Shown: positions 1-8,798, counted from the first letter of the stretch. The stretch is DNA of 17,500 bases from Rhodocollybia butyracea (GCA_015501585.1 JADNRY010000151.1:1-17500); one strand, 5' to 3'. The notes: generated by a model from the sequence alone, not told the origin. Program-made: numbers and translations.

Positions 1-11
1 GTCAGAGATGG

Positions 12-424
12 TCAGCGACACTCCGATCCACTTAGTGGGCTCAGGACTCCGACTAGAAACAAGTACAGCAAAGCCCAATAGTATCGGACTTTGCTCAGGT
101 TGTACTAGCGTATGGAAGGTCAGCCACACATACTACTCGGATCCATATAGTGCATGAACGGACTCACTTGAACGAATTTGAACTTGCCACTGCCGACTCG
201 AAACTTAGTGGTCCCCAATGTGGTGTACACACCGTTCACACCACCAATCACTGGGGAAACAAGTAGGTATACATATAGTAAGTATCTGGCAGAAACTCAA
301 AGTGGATGAGAGATTGTACGAACGGTTCAGCTTCAGGTCCTGGGGCTGGGACTGGGGTCGCAATGACCGACGACGCGAGGAAAACGCACGCCAAAGCGAA
401 GAATTGAGTCCAGCGAGACATCAT
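12..424 (-). CDS. Candidate small secreted protein (signal-peptide exon clear, later exons tentative)
   Basis: The reading frame starts at a double ATG (424 or 421). The first about 22 residues form a classical secretion signal: Arg/Trp near the start, then a hydrophobic stretch FFALACVFLASSVIA, then ATPVPAPGPEAEPF, a Pro/Ala-rich segment typical after a fungal signal cleavage site. A TATA box lies about 50 nt upstream. After codon 35 a donor GTACAA (319) is followed by an acceptor CAG at 253-251, but joining these in phase gives an immediate stop. The next open block (248-168, coding IGGVNGVYTTLGTTKF and more) needs another phase, or an acceptor such as TAAG further down. A second intron (167-105, GTGAGT donor, CTGAC branch site, CTAG acceptor) is convincing and leads to a stop at 14-12. 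The gene may also run off the left edge. No domain is recognised. It could be intact with a splice site I missed, or a decayed gene. Confidence 0.45.
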
Positions 425-471
425 GGAGAGGTAGGTATTGTAGAAGAAAGACAGGCGCAGGAATTGGCTCT

Positions 472-478
472 CTTTATA
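472..478 (-). promoter_or_regulatory. TATA box of the secreted-protein gene
   Basis: On the minus strand the sequence reads TATACTATAAAGAG, with TATAAAG at 478-472. It is followed by a pyrimidine-rich stretch with CTTTCTTCTAC and then the ATG at 424. A distance of about 50 nt to the start codon and a CT-rich initiation region are typical of well-expressed fungal genes. Confidence 0.6.
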
Positions 479-987
479 GTATACACTCCAGATTCAGTAT
501 TTACCCTGGCCTGAAACTGACTGAGCGCTTGATGAAAACAATTCGTACAAGATTAGTCAACGAGGCACTGTTCACAAACATGGAGCGTCGATCATAACTT
601 ACTAGTATTCGTAACAGAGTACTGGGTGTGACTTGAATTCTGAAAGTCCTGTTCCAACTGGCAACCATTGCAGGCGTTGCTCCATGGGCGGTAGGTTCAA
701 ACAGGAGGTGGAGCACTGCGGCAGGGTCACTGGTATTATGTAGCACTGCACCACTATAAGTACTTATAAGTGATAATAATAAGGATTAAAAGGTTACTCT
801 CACCCGTTGCGCCTCCGCACCCACGACATCCGGAATCCGAGACAGGTATTTAATATGTTCAGTTGAGAAATTGTAGCTGCTCTCGGACGCGAAAAGCTGA
901 ATTACTGGGGCAACTTCAAGATAAAAATCGGACGTGTGAGCGCTTGAGCCAGGAGGTAAACCTAGATAAGACAGTAGTCATTTTTTT
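479..987. other. Intergenic, no gene recognised
   Basis: Only short open frames without good starts or conserved motifs are present. A run of eight T (981-988) lies at the right edge, next to the proposed end of the minus-strand locus that follows. I see no RNA gene or repeat here. Confidence 0.5.
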
Positions 988-2128
988 TCAGGTTATAGTA
1001 GCGAAGTTAGCTACTTGACGGGAAGACGAAAGAGAACAATGGTGATGAAGGTTGTAGAACCTAGAAAATGCAGCGATGAGCTCCGTAATATACGGAAAAT
1101 TATCGCGACGTACCCGCGAGCTTCATGTATCCATGCATTGCGAGACCCTGACTGACATTGATCATTGAAGACATAGGGAGCAAGTTTTGTCCGCATTTGG
1201 GCTGAATATGGGCCCACGCCCGAGATAATGGAGCGCAATAGGTGTTTGCGGTTTGAGAGGCATACGGTTCTTTTTTTTGACTGCGTTTCAAATGCAAAAG
1301 AACGTTGCAAAGAATGATAAACGTTGATCTATTAGGTCGTATTAGTCCATTTATACCAGGCGCTGCCACGGAACTCACCGAGTCTACACAGCCTCACACT
1401 CTCCCTTGTTCAGGAAAGCCCGATATGTGATTAGTATCGGCTTGAAAGTGACATAAATTGACAGAGCAAGTAGACCAGACGGTATTGAGAAAGGAAGATA
1501 TATAGCAACATCGAATGGACTGCGAAATGACATGTTTCGTTCGAAATCCACGGTCATGAAGGCAAGATAGATTTTTCCCGGTCTATCCAATGAACTATCT
1601 TTATAGCATGTATGGCCTGCGACTGAGGGATAAACAAGCGAATACTCATATGACAATGGAGGAGAGTCAGAGGGTAAAGGAAGAATGAAGAATACGCAAG
1701 GAGAACCAATAAAACGAGAATACTACGCAGAACATTAGGAGCGAATGAGACGTAAAGAAAAGTAGAACATACATTAGAGATTACTTGCCCAAATCCCCTT
1801 GCGGTCAAGTAATCCGCGTTCTTTCTAACCATTGAGATACTCTTTCGGTCTGTGCTGGGTGTTTTCTAAGCCAAAGGAAGCTGCGAACAAAGTATGAACC
1901 TGACGCGGGTAGATGCTTGGGAACCCGAGTATGCTTTGGATGTTCCTTCGGGAGTTGGGTGCAAGTGTCGAAAGCATCAACCTCATCCTGGGAGATCTGA
2001 GAATCATCATAAGTCCAAGGGCATCCATCGCGACAACATTCATGTACCCGGGAGCAACTTACCTCGACAACGATTGTGCGAAGGCCAAGGATCGGAATTG
2101 AATAGAATTTCTTGTCCCTTCCTACCAT
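988..2128 (-). pseudogene. Exon-like blocks of an unidentified spliced minus-strand gene, frame not closable
   Basis: Four minus-strand introns look genuine: 2062-1997 (GTAAGT donor, TTCTCAG acceptor), 1784-1723 (GTAATC, CTAATG branch, CGTAG), 1378-1329 (GTGAGT, CTAAT, TAG) and 1113-1061 (GTACGT, TTCTAG). The first joins an exon starting at ATG 2128 (MVGRDKKFYSIPI...) to a block ISQDEVDAFDTC...LWLRKHPAQTE. The last two join INVYHSLQRSFAFETQ...IHEARG to a short terminal exon ending at TGA 990-988. Between about 1850 and 1790, and around 1400, no splice choice keeps the frame open, so the locus is either a decayed gene or two genes I have not separated. A hydrophobic block (FDVAIYLPFSIPSGLLALSI, about 1500-1450) may be a membrane segment or non-coding. 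No family is recognised. Confidence 0.25.
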
Positions 2129-2150
2129 ACCCTTCTAGCGCTCCATGCAT

Positions 2151-2667
2151 TCTCCGTGCTTTCTTATTTAAAAAATTTCTCAACTTTACTAGTAGCCCGT
2201 TTTCATGCTCCTGGGACGTTTCACAAACGAAGTTGGTGAAACGGATCTATACTAACATTCCCTATTGTGCGAAATCCTTGAGGTAAATTTCCCGTAGATA
2301 TATAAAGTATGCGACGACAGCGACAAGAAACAAAGGAATCCGAACACGGAACAGGCACCGAATTTAATAATTAACACGATCACGTGGCGCTTATATCGAA
2401 CGCGATGGGACATGCTGCTCCTCTTACCTCCCTCACTTCTTGCCTATCGAGGATTTTCATTTGAAGAGGACAATGATTTCCGCGCTAAAACGCGTAAATT
2501 GACCACTCTCTTCTCATTAATTTCGTGCTATGAACGCCAAGCAAGACGCCAGGCTATCCAACGTTGGGGACTCAAAATGCAATACTAATTGACACCCTCA
2601 AGACCTTTTCAGGCCGAAGGGACGAGGAAGATTTTTAACGCACTTGTAATACACCGCTTCTACAATT
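2151..2667. other. Intergenic between the unresolved locus and the 484-aa gene
   Basis: The minus strand has a TATA-like TTTATATATC near 2311-2302, upstream of the proposed ATG 2128 but farther away than usual. A CACGTG lies at about 2381-2386. The 3' end of the neighbouring minus-strand gene falls at 2668. I see no coding region in this stretch. Confidence 0.4.
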
Positions 2668-4322
2668 CTAAGGACTCAATGAATGGGGTCGCTTTTGCCC
2701 GCGTGACTCTGAGTCGACACTCTGAGAATCCGTGCTAGCCTTTTCTTTCCCTTTAGCACTCTGGCCGAGGTCAAGCCGTGTCCTCTTCTTAGCAGGTCGA
2801 GAAGATGAAGCAGCGGCGAGGCCACTAGAGAATACATCATCCAAGTCTGCCCCACGTTGTTGTGCATCAGCTTGAGAGCTAGCTTGGGCAACGGAACGTG
2901 TCCTGCGTCCAGATGACCAGATAGCTAGATACTTCGATTCAGACAACATTAAAGGTAGCTTAAGATACTCAACTCACCTGGTGGGTTTGTAACCGCAGAC
3001 TTGTGGGTTGGGGATTCAGGTGTTTTTCCATAGCCTGGATCATTCATAAACTCCATAGGTACCAGCTCGGATTTGGAAAGACCGTCTGTGATGGAATAGG
3101 CCAGCAGCATTGTTTGTTGGAGGGGATGCTGGTGGCCCAAGAACCAAAAATCTTCGTCAACATATCCCCTCTTGATCGCCGAATCAATCTGGGTTCGAGC
3201 ATGGTAGAGAGCAAAGAAAGGGTTTAAATGGCTTTCAATATTTTGCATAGTGTCATCTGTAAAAGGATAGTCATGCCAAGTAGGTCGGGCTTTACTAGTC
3301 CCTGTTGACGGAGTAGTATCTTCACGTGACCAGGAACGGTCAGGATCCATATGAACAACCACCACCCTATAGTGAAAGGTGGCAGAGTTCAGAAGCTACA
3401 TAGGTAAGTTCATTTAATTGCAGGTGATGAGCACACGAACGAGGAGACTCACTGGGCCATGTTTATAGAACAGGCGGGCCTTGGGATCACTTTGTTTCTC
3501 GTTGTGTCGAATCAGCTTTTGCATTTCCTTCAAAAGATCCAGGCTGGAAGGTATCAAGACGAAACCCATGCCATCATACCAGGGATGAACATCGAAGCGC
3601 ACTAGCAGAGAAAAGTGAGCTTATGTAGTAGATGTAAATGATTATTCCATACTCAAAATAATATTCCAGCGGGAATTGAGATTCAGTGTACCTGCTTTCA
3701 TTCCCAACTGCCATTCTATAATTCGTATCTGGATTCGTAATATCAGATAAGGATATGTTCGCAAAAAGTCCAGCATCCTTACTATGCGTAATGCTAATGC
3801 GCGCGCGATGGCATGGCAGTAGGCAATGTCGGCGGCATATTTACTATCCTTGTTACGTGGTTTGCCAATTTTGACCAGTGTGATCAAGCATCGACCCCCG
3901 GCTGGTGCAGCAGCAACTACCCGCATCCTTGTCTTCTCGGTTGGCATTTCCTTGTAGAAAATGTTGCGAGGGGAGGTAGCGTTCAATTGTTGTAAATTGG
4001 GCGAGTGGGGTGAACGAGGGGAGGTGGCGTTGACTTGCTGTAAATTAGACGGCCGAGGCGAGGTAGCGTCGACTTGTTGCGAATCTGGCGAATCTTGCAT
4101 TTGGGGAATGTAGTCTCGATCGTCATAATGAATACTACCGGGATCGTCGAAAGAGCTACCGGGGTTGCGAGAGTCGGAGCTACTTAGCTCGTACTCTAGG
4201 GAGCTCTCCTGTTCTTGCTCCTGCTCCGAAGATTCTTCTGAAGGCGTAAGATCAGATTCAGATCCCGTATCGATTGCAGTGGTAGTTGGGAGCACCGCTG
4301 GAGAAGTAGTGCTCTCGCACAT
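2668..4322 (-). CDS. Uncharacterised 484-aa protein, four exons, probably nuclear
   Basis: The exons are 4322-3692, 3601-3453, 3395-2978 and 2924-2668. The introns (90, 57, 53 nt) have donors GTACAC, GTGAGT and GTGAGT and acceptors CTAG, GTAG and CTAG, and all phases join, giving MCESTTSPAV... to a TAG at 2670-2668. Residues 1-80 are Ser/Glu/Asp-rich. Residues about 80-120 contain three imperfect repeats of the type NLQQ(V/L)NATSPR. The central part (KYAADIAYCHAIARAL, VRFDVHPWYDGMGFVLIPSS, FHYRVVVVHMDPDRSW, GYVDEDFWFLGHQHPLQQT) looks like a folded domain that I cannot assign. The C-terminal 80 residues are low-complexity and basic, with a likely nuclear localisation signal, RPAKKRTRLD, and a second basic patch GQKRPH. 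It diverges from the 259-aa gene with about 365 bp between starts. The ATG at 4322 is the first in frame; no upstream ATG is available. Existence is well supported by the splicing, function is unknown. Confidence 0.8.
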
Positions 4323-4688
4323 CGTCAAAAGATGGGGAGAAGAAAGCTTGGGCAATTCGAAATTCGAACTTGCATTGTTCTAAATACTAAATTGAAGTCA
4401 CATGCAATCCATCTACAGATAAGGACATTTATTCGGATAAGTTTTCTTAAAGTTGACCACAAATCGCCACAGCATGAAACAATCAGATATAAATCAGATA
4501 AGCTCTTGCATTGATCAATGATCAATTGTTTCGACAGTGTCACGTGAAATTCAATCCTTTTGTCTTTCATTGTCAACTAACTCAACTTGGCCACAAAATC
4601 TCTCGTCCACAAATCTCTCGTCCACAAATCTCTCGTCCACAAATCTCTCGTCCACCAATCTCTCGTCCGCAAATCTTTCGTCCACAAT
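4323..4688. promoter_or_regulatory. Divergent intergenic promoter region
   Basis: This region separates two genes transcribed away from each other. It holds a duplicated ATCAGATA (4482-4500) enclosing TATAAA at 4488-4493. A pair of TGATCAA palindromes lies near 4512-4525, a CACGTG box at 4541-4546, and the 15-bp tandem repeat fills the last 100 bp before the plus-strand ATG. Confidence 0.5.
4541..4546. promoter_or_regulatory. CACGTG box conserved between the two gene copies
   Basis: CACGTG followed by AATCCTTTT a few bases later lies 148 bp before the ATG of the intact gene. The same arrangement occurs 100 bp before the ATG of the pseudogene copy (11284-11289). CACGTG is the core site of bHLH factors in fungi. 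Its role here is inferred from conservation in the duplicate only. Confidence 0.4.
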
Positions 4689-4696
4689 ATGTCGCT
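4591..4696 (+). repeat. 15-bp tandem repeat in the leader of the 259-aa gene
   Basis: Six full units of CCACAAATCTCTCGT occupy 4591-4681: the first carries one extra A, the fifth and sixth have one and two substitutions. They are followed by a diverged seventh unit, CCACAATATGTCGCT, which contains the start codon at 4689. The pseudogene copy has only one recognisable unit (near 11366-11376), so the array expanded in this copy after duplication. Read in frame, units would encode repeated LVHKS, but no splice or start supports translation. Confidence 0.9.
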
Positions 4697-5634
4697 GCCT
4701 ATAACCTCCCTTACTTCAAGTTCAAAGGCTGAAAGAGTTGAACCTATCGAGGATTTTCGGTTATTCGAAATGAGAGGACAAGTATGTTCATTCTACAACG
4801 CGTAGATTAGCCACTAACTATATTTTTTCCAATTAGTTTCGCGCTCACGAATACTACTGGGGTCTCGAGCCTGGAGAAATCGACATTAATTCGTGCCTAA
4901 ACACGGTTTCAGGTTAGTTTGACACTGTCGATGCTCTTATTAGTTCATTGTATTCTGTTTAGTACGTGGTGATATCGCTCGCCTGCTGAACAAGGACATG
5001 TTGACTCTAGTTCCTTCGAAAGAAGTGATAGAAATCATTAAAGAGCTTACCATGTATAACAAGCATTCTAAATCCGTTTCTGACCGACGCCGATGCTTCG
5101 AGGTGTGTCAAAACAATCTTACGCGGGCGAGCGTTGAATCCCTTTCTAACTCCTGCCTTCAAGGTCCTTCCCGTCCAGCCTTACACGTATAGGCTTGTAC
5201 CTGGCAACCAGAAGACGAAAAAAATACCTCTATTTGCCTTTGATTCCTCCGGTGTTGTCAAACGATTTGACTATCCCTACAGCGATCTTCCCCCGTTCAC
5301 TTTGGACTGCTACCCCTTACACACTGTGATGCATAGCTGTTATGCACTCCCTTGTCAGTGTGAGTCTGAGGCGCGCGCCATTGACGAGTGTCATTTGGAT
5401 ATCTTCATCCTCGCGCATCGGTGGAGACTCCCTTATCCTGAAACTGGCAGTTTTACCCTACCTCCTGAAGTTGTAGCGCAGAGGGCAGCAGATAGAGCTT
5501 CTGTGGAAGCAGCCTACGGCTTACTTGACTCTAGTTCCAATGCTGATTATTCATCTGTGAAAGGTTATATTGCCACCCCCAATGGGAAGGTGAAATCATG
5601 GCTTCAAACTGTACAGCCAGGAATTCCTGCGTAG
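4689..5634 (+). CDS. Uncharacterised 259-aa protein, four exons, HNH-nuclease-family-like fragment
   Basis: The exons are 4689-4781, 4837-4912, 4963-5102 and 5164-5634. The introns of 55, 50 and 61 nt begin GTATGT, GTTAGT and GTGTGT and end TTAG, TTAG and CAAG, with CTAAC branch sites in the first and third. Every join keeps frame to the TAG at 5632-5634. Residues 32-75 (FRAHEYYWGLEPGEIDINS, then NTVSVRGDIARLLNKDM, then LTLVPSKEVI) resemble the end of the HNH_2-type fold of fungal HNH-nuclease-like proteins, where an Asn, an Arg and an Asp precede a hydrophobic LVP segment. I see no zinc-binding Cys pairs or HNH histidines upstream, so nuclease activity is doubtful. The last 150 residues (DLPPFTLDCYPLHTVMHSCY, IDECHLDIFILAHRWRLPYP) are unassigned. 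The decayed paralogue keeps the same exon layout, which supports the gene model. Confidence 0.8.
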
Positions 5635-6260
5635 TTGGAGTTTTTTATCGTTGCGAAATCGGAAGATGACTCACGCTATGGTTTCGTGTTCGGAATGGAC
5701 TGTTCCATCGGACGAATCCAATGCGCTTTGAGTATATAGGTTCACGTCGAATTACTATGTTTAATTTGTATCATTTTCTACACCTAGTATATCTTGTCCC
5801 CGACTCTGACCGAAGGGAAGGGAGGGTCTTGTAGGTGCCAATTGAGTGTTGGATTCTTCAAAAACCGCCAGATCGGGTAGTTCTTTCCCACCTGATCTTC
5901 AGCCGCCGTGCCAGTTGTTTCATGTCGAGCCGCTATGCCGGCTAGTCTGTTTTTCAATGATCTCCATCATAACCATGAATGTTTCGGATCACTGCCGGGA
6001 GGCTCATGCCCAATTAGGCTATGCGGGCGCACATGACCTACCGGCATCACCAAGGCATGGCAATTCTTCTCGTTCCTCGTAGTTCCCCTCTTTTGAGCTT
6101 GCTTTCACAATTTATAATTCACTCTTCTGAACAATCTTGAAACAAACCGCTCGGCATATGTAATTGAAAGGAATATCCCTTTCTGGGATATATCCGGAAC
6201 GAGCTCTCCATTTGTGATAAACCCAACCAATACTAATAGGTTTTCAAGTTGAGCCATACC

Positions 6261-6284
6261 GAGTAAGCGCTTGCGCGCTTACTC
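6261..6284. repeat. Perfect 10-bp inverted repeat with 4-nt loop
   Basis: GAGTAAGCGC, loop TTGC, then GCGCTTACTC. It has no poly-T run after it and no gene ending next to it, so a transcription terminator is not indicated. It may be a small palindromic insertion or part of an RNA. Confidence 0.7.
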
Positions 6285-6840
6285 TACTTCCGTCGTTCCG
6301 ACCAAGTTCCGACTCTCCCGAGTATTCCTGCTATTTCTAGGGAATCAATGCCATTTCTTAAACAATCAGTGTATGTACATCAACTCTCTAATGAGCAGCA
6401 TTGCACTCCATTATCCTGTCAACTTCTACATGTTTAAGTAAATGATTATACTTAGCCTTAGAGTGATTCATAACTCTCTACTACTGTATGATTACAACTG
6501 TTTCTCGGCTTAGCAGTATCTTATCCCACTTATTGTGGCAGGTAGTTGCCCGGTTGTACCAGTGCCTTCAGACAAATTATCCTCTATTGGAAGTACTTTA
6601 ATTACCTCAGCGCTAGGTGTTTGGTTGTTTTGCAGTCTTACATATATGCATTTGATTACCTAGGACATGACACTAGCTAGATTAACCACCAAGTTTAAAA
6701 GGACGCAACAGTTGCGCAACAGCAAGCAATGAGTACAACAATAAGTCTGGCACACAATGGGATGCAACTCATAAATGTCTCAGTGGAGTGCATCTCGAGA
6801 GCAAAACTAAGGGTGATGATACATCAAGAAGTCCAATGCA

Positions 6841-6901
6841 CATTGGGATATAACTGATACATGAGAGTGAAGAATGCAAGCATAAAACATTTCAAGAGCA
6901 A
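6841..6901 (+). repeat. Dispersed repeat, copy 1
   Basis: This stretch matches 8571-8640 with a few substitutions and a roughly 7-nt gap around the AAGCATAAAACATTT core; both share TGATACATGAGAGTGAAGAATG and GAGCAA at the end. A weaker version lies just upstream (about 6757-6806), suggesting an old local duplication of a transposon fragment. Confidence 0.55.
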
Positions 6902-7041
6902 AGGATATAAGGTCAGTTTTCATCATTTAATGTACTTTGTGATCAAAATACATTGATTCTACTGACCTGATGTACTTTGAGCGAGTATTTCTACTGCATG
7001 TATGTACATGTCTCTCTGTGTTCTTCTTCTTCTGTACTTGG

Positions 7042-7208
7042 TGTTGTGATAGGCTCCTGAGGGTAAAAAGGCGGCAACGAGTATATTCTGGTTGTCCTCT
7101 CCGTGACGGTCAGAAGAGAGAGACAAACGGATGCAGAAGCATCCGCTGACTACAGTTTTGTACCTACGTAAGATTACAAGCTTGGAATGACAAATCCCAA
7201 ATCCAACA
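7042..7208 (-). repeat. LTR (left) of the miniature element
   Basis: 167 bp, with TGTTG/CAACA short inverted ends, adjacent to the CTTGG duplication at 7037-7041. In minus orientation this is the 3' LTR, with the purine tract beside it at 7218-7210. Confidence 0.9.
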
Positions 7209-7262
7209 TGCCCCCACAAGCGAAGTAATCTGTAATAATCATAACACAGCAAGCCTTCAAAA

Positions 7263-7487
7263 AAGTGAATCATGACATTCTCGTAGTCAGTGACTCAAAA
7301 CAGTCTCAATAAGTTGTAGGCGTCCTCATAATCGGTCCTCGGCAACTCGATCAGTTCCGGGCATCCTCATACTTGACCCTCGGCAACTCAAATCAATCCT
7401 CGGTTGAGTGGTAGACATTCTTGTAGTTGACAACTCGAATCAAGGTAAATCCAGGAGTAGTAGGCGTTCTCGTAGCCAACAACTCGA
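7263..7487. repeat. Degenerate 26-33 bp repeats inside the miniature element
   Basis: At least five units share a core of the form YRTYCTYRTARTYRR, then (in two units) CCTCGG, then CAACTCRAATC; examples are the units ending GGCAACTCGATC, GGCAACTCAAATC, ACAACTCGAATC and CCAACAACTCGAAT. Spacing is irregular. They occupy most of the left half of the interior and are not coding in any consistent frame. Confidence 0.5.
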
Positions 7488-7719
7488 ATAGGGGTGTCCA
7501 ATCATCAATGGACCTCGAAGGTATTTATAATGGTCTCCACAGACCAACGATGGTATCACAAGAATGTCGGCATCCAGAAAATACGGCTGGACAGTATTTG
7601 AGTGACAAGAAAGTGACGAGCATGATAGGAGCCTCATCAAGCAGAATAGGGGCTTCATCAAGCGCCCTTCGGCAGTGGTGTATTGTATACTAGCCCACCA
7701 GACAGCTAGGATCTGTTTG

Positions 7720-7886
7720 TGTTGTGATAGGCTCCTGAGGGTAAAAAGGCGGCAACGAGTATATTCTGGTTGTCCTCTCCGTGACGGTCAGAAGAGAGAG
7801 ACAAACGGATGCAGAAGCATCCGCTGACTACAGTTTTGTACCTACGTAAGATTATGAGCTTGGAATGACAAATCCCAAATCCAACA
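7720..7886 (-). repeat. LTR (right) of the miniature element
   Basis: 167 bp, identical to the left LTR except for two substitutions, adjacent to the CTTGG duplication at 7887-7891. Confidence 0.9.
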
Positions 7887-8093
7887 CTTGGGGCTTGACT
7901 TGGGGCAAACTTGGGGTCACATCTTGTTCCTTTATCCTACATTATTTGCTGTTGCTCTAGTCCTTACTAGCTCTTATTTCTTATACTGATTATGTATAAC
8001 TGATCATTAACTTTCACTAGCACTGGATTGACTTCATTTGAGTGCAGATAAATGATAAGATCCGACGGATGGCAAAGTCATGTGCGAAAACAT

Positions 8094-8453
8094 GAGCGCC
8101 AAAGTCGCGTCACGTCGCGTACCAGGAAGCGAGCAAATATCACTGAAGCCTCTGTCCTTGATTCTTGCAAAGAGATGATGGCTGCTGAATACTTCATCCA
8201 TTGTCTCATCTAGCCGTCACTGAGATTGATTTGGCTGAAGCCTTGAAGACCCTCAAAGAGAAAGCCACCGCTTTTAATGCCCTCCCTTTATGTTTGGGCA
8301 GAGCTCAGATGGCCGATCGGGTCAAGGCCAATGTTAATCTCCCAAGCGCTAGCCATAGAAACACAAGCCTGTGAACTCACTGACGAGGTTGAAGAGACCT
8401 TTCCAGCTGTGTGGAAAGCTATTGGGGAGGCTTGCAATGCCGCCGAGACATAA
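8094..8453 (+). pseudogene. Frameshifted relic of an unidentified protein-coding sequence
   Basis: Three overlapping plus-strand frames give protein-like text that continues from one to the next. The frame from 8094 (VTSRTRKRANITEASVLD, then CKEMMAAEYFIH) stops at TAG 8211-8213. The frame from 8207 (HLAVTEIDLAEALKTLKEKA, then NALPLCLGRAQMADRVKANV) stops at TGA 8372-8374. The frame from 8346 (ALAIETQACELTDEVEETFP, then AVWKAIGEACNAAET) ends at TAA 8451-8453. The amphipathic Glu/Lys-rich composition contrasts with the AT-rich surroundings, so it is probably a decayed gene or gag-like fragment. No family is recognised. Confidence 0.35.
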
Positions 8454-8570
8454 ATTGTAACAATAGTATTGGAAATGAGCACATACAAACTGCCCACGGC
8501 TTGCGAGTTGGGGAACACTGTAAACATTTGTAGCATAAGCGGTGGTGGTACTGCAAGAAGTCTGACTCTG

Positions 8571-8640
8571 TGCAATGGGATGCAACTGATACATGAGAGT
8601 GAAGAATGCGAGCAATGAGCATAAAACATTTCGAGAGCAA
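8571..8640 (+). repeat. Dispersed repeat, copy 2
   Basis: Counterpart of 6841-6901. It leads directly into the second repeat block at 8646, so the two may be pieces of one element. Confidence 0.55.
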
Positions 8641-8645
8641 GCAAG

Positions 8646-8798
8646 CCCAATACTACTAAGTTGGGGCAGCATGAGCAGCATCGGCAGCGGCTGCTACATG
8701 CTGTATCTGCCAGGATTTGGAGCAACACGAGCAATCAACATAAGAGGAGCGCTTGAGCCATTCCGAGTGACGGGTGTTTCTTCAACGACGGCGCTATC
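8646..8798 (+). repeat. Repeat block X, uninterrupted copy
   Basis: It shares with 9091-9494 the landmarks CCAATACTA, TTGGGGCAG versus CTGGGGCAG, GCTACATGCTGTATCTGC, GGAGCGCTTGAGCCATTC and TTCAACRACGGCRCTAT, in the same order. Here GAGCCATTC and the TTCAAC segment are separated by about 18 bp only, so this copy shows what the solo-LTR site in the other copy looked like before insertion. Confidence 0.6.

Larger units (their letters stand above)
5635..7034. other. 1.4-kb gene-poor region
   Basis: The first about 150 bp are the 3' flank of the 259-aa gene, which stays alignable with the flank of the pseudogene (to about 5790 and 12375). Beyond that I find only short frames without convincing splice sites, a perfect 10-bp hairpin (6261-6284), and from about 6740 a dispersed repeat also found near 8571. 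No tRNA or rRNA signature is visible. Confidence 0.5.
7042..7886 (-). mobile_element. Miniature LTR retroelement (TRIM-like), 845 bp, with 5-bp target duplication
   Basis: Two direct 167-bp repeats (7042-7208, 7720-7886) begin TGTTG and end CAACA. The pair is flanked by CTTGG on both sides (7037-7041 and 7887-7891). The LTRs differ at only two positions, both near base 135 (ACA versus ATG after GATT), so the insertion is young. The 511-bp interior has no gag, protease, reverse transcriptase or integrase coding, so the element is non-autonomous. Read on the minus strand, the purine tract GTGGGGGCA directly precedes the LTR beginning TGTTGGATTTGG, as in Copia-type elements, which suggests minus orientation. 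I could not identify a convincing tRNA primer site. Confidence 0.9.

Noticed and set aside
1894..2286. 130-aa plus-strand open frame
   Set aside because: It overlaps a minus-strand block with a strong GTAAGT intron, and shows no motif or splice support of its own.
4591..4696. CRISPR-like array
   Set aside because: The 15-bp units are contiguous with no unique spacers, and the genome is eukaryotic; it is a simple tandem repeat.
8288..8734. 148-aa minus-strand open frame
   Set aside because: It is antisense to the more protein-like relic at 8094-8453, is rich in Cys/Leu/Ser runs typical of shadow frames, and includes the dispersed repeat.
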